A stretch of DNA of 64,000 nucleotides from Prevotellaceae bacterium. GTDB taxonomy: Bacteria; Bacteroidota; Bacteroidia; Bacteroidales; Bacteroidaceae. Within the stretch, counting starts at the first letter, position 1. Each line of letters begins with the position of its first letter. Made by a program: the position numbers and the translations under genes. Under the pieces are notes generated by a model. It searched no databases. It saw nothing but the letters and a program-made list of their open reading frames with translations, and was not told where the DNA came from. The stretch spans positions 223,855-287,854 of the forward strand of contig JAHZGX010000020.1 of the NCBI GenBank assembly GCA_019420585.1, in the 5' to 3' direction. Below, in pieces: positions 51,411 to 59,471 of this stretch.

Positions 51411-54059
51411 TCAGTGTGCCGTGGATACGGGGCGGTAGGTGAAATTCTTCACGGCGGCATCATCGAGTGTTCCGTTGACATACCAGGTTACGTGCATGTC
51501 ACTGAATATGTCGAGCGTGTTACTCGCCGGTTCGCTGGTTGCTGGTTTCCAGTTGGTGCAGAAGATTGGGCGACCGAACTTGTTGGCCTGTGCGTTGAGC
51601 CATCCCAGATGCTCACTGCGCTGTGACGAGACATAGCCGATGATATCGCTCATGCACCAAATTTTGTAACAAAGTTGCACGTTGCCCTTTCCGAAGGTCA
51701 GGTAATTCCATCCTGCATAGATGCCATGCTCCAGATTCTTGACAGCATCAAACCCTTCAGGCAGCGTTCTTGTGGACACGCAAGGGGTCATGAAGAGTGG
51801 TTGCTGTGCACCCGTTGCGCGTCCTGCAGCAAAGAGGAGGTCTACAAGTTCCGTGGCCTTGCTGGTGTTGGTGGATGTGTTGCACATGTTGTCGTAAAGG
51901 TTCCAGGCCAGTATGCGGGTGTCGGTGGCGTAATGTGTGAGCACATCGGACACATATTCGGTAAGGCGGGACGAGGCCATGCTGATGTAAGTGTCGGTGA
52001 GCAGTTGGGGCAGGACGGTCATTCCCGCCTCACCGGCCATCACCAGCAGGCTGTCCATTTCCTTATAGAAGGTTTCCTTGCGTGCTGTGTAGGTGCGCAG
52101 GTCGAGTGTCACGCTTATGCTGTTATAAGGGGTGTCTGTACCCTGCAGGCTGTTGAGTGTCTTCAGCGCCCCGGCCATGTTGGTACAGGCAATGCCCCGC
52201 GGTGCGGTGCGGTTCATCCAGCGGTAGGCTTTCCAGCCTGTCCAGCGGCTTTGCCTGTCCTCATTGCTGCCCATGATGGGCGTGAAGCGATAAACTGCCA
52301 CATCCTCCTTGCTGATACTGGCCATGGACATCCAGTTGACATGGTTCTCGGCCATCTCACTGGTAAGTGCCGTGTTGCCCAGTTGGAAGATGGGCTTGTG
52401 GTGCTGGCACATGAGTGTGCCCAGGAATCCTTGGGGCACATCGGCAGCTACTCCCACGGCATCGCCCAGGCTCCACATCCAGTTGGCGGCATCGGTGGCA
52501 GTGCTGTCGGGTGTCACTCCATCGGTCTTGGGTGCCATGAAGATTGGCTGGTTCTGCACGGCGTAACGCGTCTTGCGCAGGATAGTGGCAAGTGAGGTTT
52601 TCAACGTTTCATCAGTACCGGAACCGTTTGTTTGTTCATATACGCACCAGGCTTGCACCCGCCTGTCGCTGTAATAAGCATTGACCATATTGTAGGTGTA
52701 GTCTGCCAGGGTGGAGGCACTGATGTTCATGTCTCCGCTTGTCAGCAAGATGGGTATCACTGTCATGCCTGCGGACTCCGCGGAATTGAGCAGGGCGGTG
52801 AATTGGTTTTTCAGTGAGGTGCTTCCGGCAGCCCAGTTGTTGTATCCTATCCGCACGGCGATTGTGTTATAGAGGCTGTCTGCCCGGTGTGTGTCTATGG
52901 CAGATGAAGCTTCGGCAATGCTATTGCACAGCAGACCCTTGCTTTCGCCATGCTGCATCCAGCGCCATGCGCGGCGTGGCGACCACACTTCGGTGTACTC
53001 GGATCCTGTCTCCACACCGCCGAAATTGCCCTGAAAGTCGAAGTTCTTGACCCATTGAGGCTCGCTCTCATTGTAGGGTTCAAAGTCGGCGTAAAGCGCA
53101 TTGTGGAACATGGGGTCCCAGTTATAGAAGGTGCTGCGGCTCCATTTTACTTCCCAGTTAGGGTCGCACGCGCTCAATCCCCACGCATAGAAGTTGATGT
53201 TGTATTTGGCAAAGTCCACCAACGTGCGGGCATAAGTGGATCCGTTGACGCGGGTCATGCATTCGGTGCACACCAGCGGACGATCACCCAGTTTCTTGAG
53301 ACGGGTGTACATGGAAGCCGTCTCTTGGTTGAATCCGTCCTGACAACTGTAGTCATGATAGTTGTGCACGTCCATCAGTTTTTCGGTATTCTCTCTGGTC
53401 AAGCGCCTTCCTGTGGCTGTGGCGGTATTGCATCCTACCCCGGTATCCCACACTATGGACGAGGAGATGGGCTGCGTGCAGCCCTCTTGCTGCATCCACT
53501 TTACCATCTGGCTTATCCATGACATCATCCCTTCGGTCAAGTCATCGTCCATATTGGGCTCATTCCAGATGTCCCACAGGATTATTCGCTTGTCGTTGCG
53601 AAAGTGCCGAGTGATTTTGCGCACCCACGTCTCCATGGTCTTGAGAGATGATTCGCTGCCGTCTTTTCCGTAGAATCCATAGACGAATCCGAATACCGGA
53701 GACACTGTCATGCCATATTTGTCGGCCCATGTGGCCCATTCCTCCACGCTTTGTATGTAAGCATCCACACTGCTGCTGTTTGGCCACCAGCGTATTGAGT
53801 TGTAGCCCATGCGGGCGCAGATAGCGAATGCTTCTTCCTGGGTAACTGCCGCGCAAGGAGGGAGGGGACAGTTGATGCCTCGTATGGGGCCGTATTCGGC
53901 TTGCCATGCGGCGCACTGCTCGGCACTCCATTGCCCTCTCTCATGAGGATAGGTGACAGACGTGGAGGTCAGCACCACGTTGTCGGCTTGGATGTCCATG
54001 CTGCTTGTGCCTGCTGCCAGAAACGCCAGTGCATAAAGAAAAGAATTCCGGATTTTCAT
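51411..54059 (-). CDS. Clan GH-A glycoside hydrolase-like protein with three barrel repeats
   Basis: 882 aa with a signal peptide (about 1-25). Repeat 1 (about 26-360) has a full GH5-like active site: acid/base E167 in LWDIWNEPN, H232 and H235 in VHNYH, and nucleophile E266 in PLVCTECM. Repeat 2 (about 361-608) and repeat 3 (about 609-882) each start with a WxAxRWM-type motif (RRAWRWMQ, WKAYRWMN) and follow the same order. In them the acid/base position is Q (AWCVYEQTN) and N (AWNLYDNMC), and the nucleophile segment is KPIFQLGN and RPIFCTNW. So only repeat 1 can be catalytic; the others may bind glycan. It follows the FAS1 gene 54190-56301 by 130 bases. Confidence 0.8.
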   Translation of the reverse strand: MKIRNSFLYALAFLAAGTSSMDIQADNVVLTSTSVTYPHERGQWSAEQCAAWQAEYGPIRGINCPLPPCAAVTQEEAFAICARMGYNSIRWWPNSSSVDAYIQSVEEWATWADKYGMTVSPVFGFVYGFYGKDGSESSLKTMETWVRKITRHFRNDKRIILWDIWNEPNMDDDLTEGMMSWISQMVKWMQQEGCTQPISSSIVWDTGVGCNTATATGRRLTRENTEKLMDVHNYHDYSCQDGFNQETASMYTRLKKLGDRPLVCTECMTRVNGSTYARTLVDFAKYNINFYAWGLSACDPNWEVKWSRSTFYNWDPMFHNALYADFEPYNESEPQWVKNFDFQGNFGGVETGSEYTEVWSPRRAWRWMQHGESKGLLCNSIAEASSAIDTHRADSLYNTIAVRIGYNNWAAGSTSLKNQFTALLNSAESAGMTVIPILLTSGDMNISASTLADYTYNMVNAYYSDRRVQAWCVYEQTNGSGTDETLKTSLATILRKTRYAVQNQPIFMAPKTDGVTPDSTATDAANWMWSLGDAVGVAADVPQGFLGTLMCQHHKPIFQLGNTALTSEMAENHVNWMSMASISKEDVAVYRFTPIMGSNEDRQSRWTGWKAYRWMNRTAPRGIACTNMAGALKTLNSLQGTDTPYNSISVTLDLRTYTARKETFYKEMDSLLVMAGEAGMTVLPQLLTDTYISMASSRLTEYVSDVLTHYATDTRILAWNLYDNMCNTSTNTSKATELVDLLFAAGRATGAQQPLFMTPCVSTRTLPEGFDAVKNLEHGIYAGWNYLTFGKGNVQLCYKIWCMSDIIGYVSSQRSEHLGWLNAQANKFGRPIFCTNWKPATSEPASNTLDIFSDMHVTWYVNGTLDDAAVKNFTYRPVSTAH

Positions 54060-54118
54060 AATCGTATGTGTGTATGTGTTTTAGCAGTTTTTCTCGTTTT
54101 TCCTCAGGAGGGAGTTGT

Positions 54119-54153
54119 AGGCTTCCGGCAGACGCGGTGCCTGCCGGAAGCCT
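54119..54153. terminator. Strong hairpin between FAS1 copy B and the GH-like gene
   Basis: A perfect 13-base stem (54119-54131 with 54141-54153, AGGCTTCCGGCAG), 9-base loop. No T-tract on either side; it may attenuate readthrough or protect the upstream mRNA. Confidence 0.4.
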
Positions 54154-54189
54154 TATTGCAGAAATGATGGTTTGATGCTTTTCCCAACT

Positions 54190-56301
54190 TTACCAGATGT
54201 CCTCCGGCTCAAGAGGGTTGTCATATACCTCCTTGGGGCACCACTCCATGTAGTCAATGAAGAGTTGTTTGTGTATCTGATCCTGACAGGACTTGAAGCG
54301 CATGTAATACGTTTTGTCGGCATCCATGGTTGTGCGTATGATGATGCGGCGTGTGGTCTTCTCCATGGAGCGGTTGGTATCGTTGCCTCCCGGGGTCTCA
54401 CAGATGTATTCTGGACCTTTCATGAATCCGTTGTTCTTCATGCGCTTGTCCACCTCGGCATTGTAGTCTTCGTCGTCAGTGTCTCTTTCCCAGCCCACGA
54501 TGCTGCCGTACACCTTGTCATCGTCACGCCTGTACTGGCCTCCCAGAGCCATGTCGACCGGTATACCTGCAGGGGCGAGTCGGTCGGGGCTCGTGCCGAA
54601 GTACACTTGGCAGATGCCGCGCCAAGAACTTTCGGTGGACACGCCCATACGCACTTCCCACGTGCCGGTGCGGGGCACGGGAGGGAGTTTGAGCGTGATG
54701 TCATAGATGCCCATTACCAGCATCTCATCGCCTTGGTAGTTGGGCCAGCCGGAACCCCAGCCGTTGAGGATGTAGAAGTAAGTGTCCTTGGTGTTGACTG
54801 TGCAGTCTTTGAAATAAGAGTATGTCTGGTCGTTCGGGAAATAAAAACTGGCATTGTAGCCCATGTGTCGCATGTCATTATTCATCATCTCGGGCAGGAA
54901 GTCCCAGGAGTCGAAGCGTAAACGTGTCCGTGCCAGATTGTCACGGGTGTGGTTGTCGTAGGCCAGCACCTTGTCGATGGGGTAGATGAGTGCGTTTATC
55001 AGTTTCACTACATTTGATTCCGCACTGGTGTTCAGGTAGATGCCTTCCTTGTCAGGGTCGCATGAGAGTTCGTGGTATGTGCCTTTCCGTCCGTTGTCAA
55101 GCACAGGGAAACGGTTAAGGTATACACCGTCGCTCTCCGCACTTTGCCAGGTTTTTACCAATCTGCGCTTGCCCATGGTGATGAAGTGAGTCCACACTGG
55201 TATACTGTAATGTGTGCTGTTCTTGTAGTTGTAACCTTTCTCGTTGTAGTGTATTGTCAGTTTGTCCACGGGTATCCGCTGCGGAATCAGGTGGTAGGTG
55301 ACAAACTGATAGAGCACGTTGTCCTCATCGGCGTAGTTTCCGTTGTCTTTTGCCTCGGGATAGAAATTTTGGTCAATGACCCATTCCTTCACATCATCCA
55401 CGGTGATGTCCCTGATGTCCTTGCCTAGTGTCCTTGCCCAAAAGTCGTCGGTCTCAGCAAAGAGTGTGAAGCCATACTTGCGATGCTCGGGGCAGGGATA
55501 ACCCGCCCAACTCTGTGGCGGATTCTTGCACTCGGTGATGACTCCCGTTTGCACGAGCAGTTCATACTCTTCATCCTTGACAGCCGAGAGGGTGTCAATC
55601 AGGCGGCAGGCTTCCACAAGTTTTGCCATGACGTTGTAACCGCAATTGGGGTCGCCGGCATATTGGTGCAGAGTACTGCCTAGAGTCTCGTTGCTGGGCG
55701 CGATGACGTAGCCTATTTCATGTATATATCCGTTAATGGCCTCTATGTCTCGGTTCTTTACCGACACGGGGCAGATGCCATCAATGAAGCATGAGTCAGG
55801 GTCATTCTTGGAGTAGGTAACGCTTATTTTCCTGTCCTCCATGGTGCTGACGCTGAATTCTTCGTTGTCCATGGGGAAATCGGCCGCAGGGTATATCTTG
55901 TCGATACTGGTTCCGTCGAGTATGCTGTTCATCACCACCACGCGCCTGATGGAGTCAAGCACCTGTTTGCTGGGGAAAGAGTCCCATGAGGCAACGGGTA
56001 TCACGTCCTTGATGACAAGTGAATCCAGGTAGAGTTGAAGTGCCTCGTTAGTGGGTGCAAAGCATGTATATGCGCCGTAGGCGGTCATAAGTTGGTAGAC
56101 GCTCGTCTCAGAGAGTTTGCTTACTTTCTGTTCCTTGAGCAACCGCACGTAATCGGAAAATTGCTCATGTTCGGACAGGTACCCGGCAATGGTGCGCTCT
56201 CTGAACACGTAACGGGCGGATGTGTCAATGTTTTCCTTGCAACTGAAGAGCGTTGCGATGAGCATGCATGACAGGATGGCAAAAATAGTTTTATGTCTCA
56301 T
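54190..56301 (-). CDS. Fasciclin-domain lipoprotein (FAS1 copy B)
   Basis: A 703-aa lipoprotein with lipobox TLFSC (C21). It has the same architecture as the 47416-49515 protein: a FAS1 unit at YTCFAPTNEALQLYL (about 78-92), a second at KYGFTLFAETDDFWARTLGK (about 283-302), then a beta-rich C-terminal region (ITLKLPPVPRTGTWEVRMG) ending KEVYDNPLEPEDIW. Identity to copy A is obvious by eye throughout, so a duplication is likely. It lies between the small sorting-domain protein (40 bases upstream) and the GH-like gene, so the three may be one operon. Confidence 0.85.
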   Translation of the reverse strand: MRHKTIFAILSCMLIATLFSCKENIDTSARYVFRERTIAGYLSEHEQFSDYVRLLKEQKVSKLSETSVYQLMTAYGAYTCFAPTNEALQLYLDSLVIKDVIPVASWDSFPSKQVLDSIRRVVVMNSILDGTSIDKIYPAADFPMDNEEFSVSTMEDRKISVTYSKNDPDSCFIDGICPVSVKNRDIEAINGYIHEIGYVIAPSNETLGSTLHQYAGDPNCGYNVMAKLVEACRLIDTLSAVKDEEYELLVQTGVITECKNPPQSWAGYPCPEHRKYGFTLFAETDDFWARTLGKDIRDITVDDVKEWVIDQNFYPEAKDNGNYADEDNVLYQFVTYHLIPQRIPVDKLTIHYNEKGYNYKNSTHYSIPVWTHFITMGKRRLVKTWQSAESDGVYLNRFPVLDNGRKGTYHELSCDPDKEGIYLNTSAESNVVKLINALIYPIDKVLAYDNHTRDNLARTRLRFDSWDFLPEMMNNDMRHMGYNASFYFPNDQTYSYFKDCTVNTKDTYFYILNGWGSGWPNYQGDEMLVMGIYDITLKLPPVPRTGTWEVRMGVSTESSWRGICQVYFGTSPDRLAPAGIPVDMALGGQYRRDDDKVYGSIVGWERDTDDEDYNAEVDKRMKNNGFMKGPEYICETPGGNDTNRSMEKTTRRIIIRTTMDADKTYYMRFKSCQDQIHKQLFIDYMEWCPKEVYDNPLEPEDIW

Positions 56302-56341
56302 TTCTGTTTGGAAGTGGATTATGATAGATATTGGATATGGT

Positions 56342-57091
56342 TTATTCTGCCATGACTTTTCTGACCATCCCCTTGGCTTTCACCAAATAAATGTGCCCGG
56401 GCTGTACTATTTGGTCTGTAGGAATGCTCATGCCGGACACATCGGTGAGTTCCCATGCCTTGGTTCCACTGACCTTTATGCGCCGGTTCTCCACCCACAC
56501 CCGTACTTCGTGGGCACATGTTTCGTGGATGCCGTTCGCCAGGTCTTCGGCACGGTATATTTTCCATGCCCACTGAGAGTCTTTCAGCGAGGCAGGCATG
56601 TCTGGCTGCTCTTTGTCCACATCTGTGGCAGAGAGATACCGCGTGCCGTAACTGTCCTCATAAGAGATGGCTACCTGGCCGTCTCCCAGGTCGGTGATGG
56701 AAAGTGCGTTTGAAGCAATAGGCTTCGTGCTGAACCCCAGTACCTTGAAGTTTCCCGCCCATGTGCTTTCTGTGCTCACGTATCGATAGGAGCCTCTGTT
56801 GCGCAGATGATAGGTTTCCTGCTCTTTGTCGGCGGTCACAAGGCTCCATTCCTGCAGTCTCGATTCTTCGTCCAGTGCCCCCAGCGTGTAAGAGTAAGTC
56901 TTGTTGGTGCGGCTTTCGTCTTGCAGGCAGAGGGGTGTCCCGGCATAGTCAGGACAGGCGCTCAATAATTTGTAATATACTGTGGAGCCATCTGCAGTCT
57001 GCGGATATTTCTGAGCATATGCACTGACAGGGGCAAGTGCTAATGCTGTCAGCACGGCAATAGTAAGTTGTGTGTGTTGTGTATTTGCCAT
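56342..57091 (-). CDS. Secreted protein with putative T9SS-type C-terminal domain
   Basis: A 249-aa protein with a signal peptide (LTIAVLTALALAPVSAYAQ). The middle (about 30-175) is beta-rich with W/Y repeats (YHLRNRGSYRYVS, GTRYLSATDV) that could be a beta-trefoil, RICIN-like module. The last ~50 residues (VRVWVENRRIKVSG, DVSGMSI, GHIYLVKAKGMVRKVM) resemble the type A sorting domain of the type IX secretion system in Bacteroidota; whether this organism has that system cannot be seen here. A TAACTTTG element (minus strand, 57130-57123) may be its -7 box. Confidence 0.65.
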   Translation of the reverse strand: MANTQHTQLTIAVLTALALAPVSAYAQKYPQTADGSTVYYKLLSACPDYAGTPLCLQDESRTNKTYSYTLGALDEESRLQEWSLVTADKEQETYHLRNRGSYRYVSTESTWAGNFKVLGFSTKPIASNALSITDLGDGQVAISYEDSYGTRYLSATDVDKEQPDMPASLKDSQWAWKIYRAEDLANGIHETCAHEVRVWVENRRIKVSGTKAWELTDVSGMSIPTDQIVQPGHIYLVKAKGMVRKVMAE

Positions 57092-57334
57092 CTAGGTAAA
57101 GTTGTTTCCTCTAGTTCCCGTACAAAGTTATTAAGAAAATCGGACGCTTCCTCCTTATGTATTGCATTTTTGTGTGATTGTAAACGAAAAAGCGTGAGGG
57201 AAGGCCGTAATGCATGTGGCCAAAGGTCAGAAGTAAACCCAATCACTCTTGCCGGTGTTCAGGCGGGTATGAAAACGGGGCGCGACCTGCTTGCGCAAGT
57301 GCGCCCCGTAAAATATCTCAGATTTCTTTGTCCT
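57092..57334. other. Gap with leader and terminator elements
   Basis: 243 bases between two leftward genes. It contains a TAACTTTG -7 candidate (57130-57123) for the downstream gene and the terminator at 57275-57309 for the upstream one. Nothing else is seen. Confidence 0.5.
57275..57309 (-). terminator. Terminator of the large repeat-protein gene
   Basis: Arms ACGGGGCGC (57275-57283) and 57301-57309 form a 9-base stem with an inner TTGCGCAA palindrome. On the minus strand it is followed by TTTTC, 26 bases past the stop codon. Confidence 0.65.
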
Positions 57335-59461
57335 TTACTTAACCAGTACCTTCTTGGCTTCTCCGTCCTTTACCATGATGTAGATGCCTGGTGTGGCTGT
57401 GTTCCATTGGCTCATGCCGCTGTATACCTTCTTGCCGTCGAGCGTGTAGATGCCCACGTTCGTGTTGCGTGGCACAGTGGTCAGGCCAATCTTCTCAATG
57501 CTGTTGGGGTTGTCGGGATCGGTGAGTTTCACCCAGCCATTGTTCATGTCGAAGGTCACAAACAGTTTTCCGATGGGAGCCAGCAGGTTTTTGCCGCTGT
57601 CATTCATGCGGTATACGGGAACCGGCTCGCCATCGATTTCAATGGGTGTTGCGTCGGTCACAGGGCTGTAGATGCCCTCTGCTTGGGGAACATTAAAGGC
57701 TGTCTTGACGGCGAACTTGCCGGTTGTGGTGCTGTTGTCTTCCTCCAGTTCAATGATGCCCTGGTATACGCCATGCCCCACGTGGCGCAGTATGTTCAGG
57801 CTGTCTTCCTGCACGTCTTCCTGCCAACGGTAGTTCTTCAAGGTGCCGCGTACGAATACGGCATTCAGCCATTTCTCCTCCACGCACTCGAACTGTACGG
57901 TGAGATTCCTCTCGTCCAGCAGTACCTTGTACGTTCCGGCCACGCCCTGGAAGGGGTGCCTGTCGTCATTTCCACGCATGGTGGCGGTCTTCATGGGCTT
58001 GTTCTTGGCGGGAGTGATGAACTTCTGGTCGCTGTTTAAGTCATCGCTGCCGCCCATGTACAGACCCAGAGAACTCTTGAAGAAGAGGTCGTTGCGGTTT
58101 CCCCATCGCTGGTTGCTCAGTATCAGGGCTTCGTCAGAGAATGTCACGAGACCTTCGTGCTTGCCGTCCTTGTTCATCGTGAGCGGATACTTGGTGGTTT
58201 CTTCCCAGTTGCCGGTCTCCTGCAAGCCGCCCATGGCATACCACACAGTGTAATTCTCCACCACGTCGCCCTCTATCAGGTCGGGGTCATCAAGCGTGTT
58301 GATGCGCACGGTGCTGTTGTTCATGTCGAAGGTCACAATGTACTCTCCCGAAGCCACCTTGAAGAAGTTGCCCTCTGTGTTGGTGCTTGTGGCTGCGCGC
58401 GGGGCACGGTACACGGTGCCGGGTTTCATCTCTGCAGAGACGGATGATGCATATCTGCCTTCGCTCTTGCCGCTGTTGTAACTGGTCATGACGGCCAGCA
58501 GGCCGGTCTCTGTGCCTTCATTCTCGGGCAGGATGGTCACTTTGCCCTTGTAGATGCCGTGCTCTGTGTGCTTCAGTGAATAGGTGAAGTTGTTGAAGGA
58601 CTCTGTGTAGTTGAAGTCTTTCAGTGTGCCTACGCAGTACACGCTGTCCATCCAGTACTCCTCTGTGCACTTGAATCTGACGGTTTCTTCATCCATGTTG
58701 AACCACACATGGTACTTGCCGCCATGTGCTTGGAAGGTTGTATATACATTGTTATATTTCTTCTGCAGTTTGTGGTTGATGGTGTCGGACGGAACGATAA
58801 AGTTTTCCGGGGAATTGACAGCACCGTAGAAGTAGTTGCTGTTGTCTACGAAGAAGAGGTCGCCGCGGTTGCCCCACCAGGTGTTGCTTGCACTCAAGTC
58901 ATCGGAGTTGTGCATGGCGATGTCGCCTTCGTAGATGCCCTCGTCGTTCTTGAAGAGCAGGTACACGTCATTGGTAGCCCAGTTGCCCACGCCTTCCAGT
59001 CCGCCACGCACCTGCACGGGGATGAGGTCGTTTGCCTTTGCCTGGTAGATGGCTGCCAGTTCCTCGGCCTCTGCATCGGAGTAGGTTCCTTCCATGAGGT
59101 TGCCCTGTACGGTGCCCACTTCCTCTTCGATGCTCTTTCTCTTCTCCTGGCTGATGCCGTTGTGGCTTACAGCATACTCGGCGTTGGTGTCATAGGTTCC
59201 CACTGCAGTCTCCAGTGCATAGTAGTGGGGAGCGGTGGTCCAGGCCTCATTGCAGTATTTGTTGATGTCGTTGGCTTGGGCACACAGTGCTGCATAATCG
59301 TCAGCCTTGCTTTCCAGGGCACCAAGCAGACCGTTTCTTGTCTCCTCACGGAAACCCTGGAAACTGGCCATGAGGCTCTCTCCGCGTGCTTTTGCTGCTT
59401 CCACCATGCTCTTGGCTGCCTCTTCGTTCTGACCCAGGTAAACCACCTTGATGCCGCTCAC
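57335..59461 (-). CDS. C-terminal fragment of a frameshifted modular surface protein
   Basis: 708 aa in this frame but without any signal peptide. It continues the protein encoded by 59472-61976. Reading this frame upstream of 59461 gives TIGWTCPGYPNYQSDWFAV, which joins the other frame at about 59520. It contains a coiled-coil-like region (1-140), then two copies of a ~240-residue module (VRGGLEGVGNWATNDVYLLF at about 150 and AMGGLQETGNWEETTKYPLT at about 405). Each copy has a WGNRxDLFF strand and a GTLKxxxW segment. The last 60 residues (GIYTLDGKKV, GIYIMVKDGEAKKVLVK) look like a T9SS type A sorting domain. Confidence 0.8.
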   Translation of the reverse strand: MSGIKVVYLGQNEEAAKSMVEAAKARGESLMASFQGFREETRNGLLGALESKADDYAALCAQANDINKYCNEAWTTAPHYYALETAVGTYDTNAEYAVSHNGISQEKRKSIEEEVGTVQGNLMEGTYSDAEAEELAAIYQAKANDLIPVQVRGGLEGVGNWATNDVYLLFKNDEGIYEGDIAMHNSDDLSASNTWWGNRGDLFFVDNSNYFYGAVNSPENFIVPSDTINHKLQKKYNNVYTTFQAHGGKYHVWFNMDEETVRFKCTEEYWMDSVYCVGTLKDFNYTESFNNFTYSLKHTEHGIYKGKVTILPENEGTETGLLAVMTSYNSGKSEGRYASSVSAEMKPGTVYRAPRAATSTNTEGNFFKVASGEYIVTFDMNNSTVRINTLDDPDLIEGDVVENYTVWYAMGGLQETGNWEETTKYPLTMNKDGKHEGLVTFSDEALILSNQRWGNRNDLFFKSSLGLYMGGSDDLNSDQKFITPAKNKPMKTATMRGNDDRHPFQGVAGTYKVLLDERNLTVQFECVEEKWLNAVFVRGTLKNYRWQEDVQEDSLNILRHVGHGVYQGIIELEEDNSTTTGKFAVKTAFNVPQAEGIYSPVTDATPIEIDGEPVPVYRMNDSGKNLLAPIGKLFVTFDMNNGWVKLTDPDNPNSIEKIGLTTVPRNTNVGIYTLDGKKVYSGMSQWNTATPGIYIMVKDGEAKKVLVK

Positions 59462-59471
59462 GGCAAACCAG

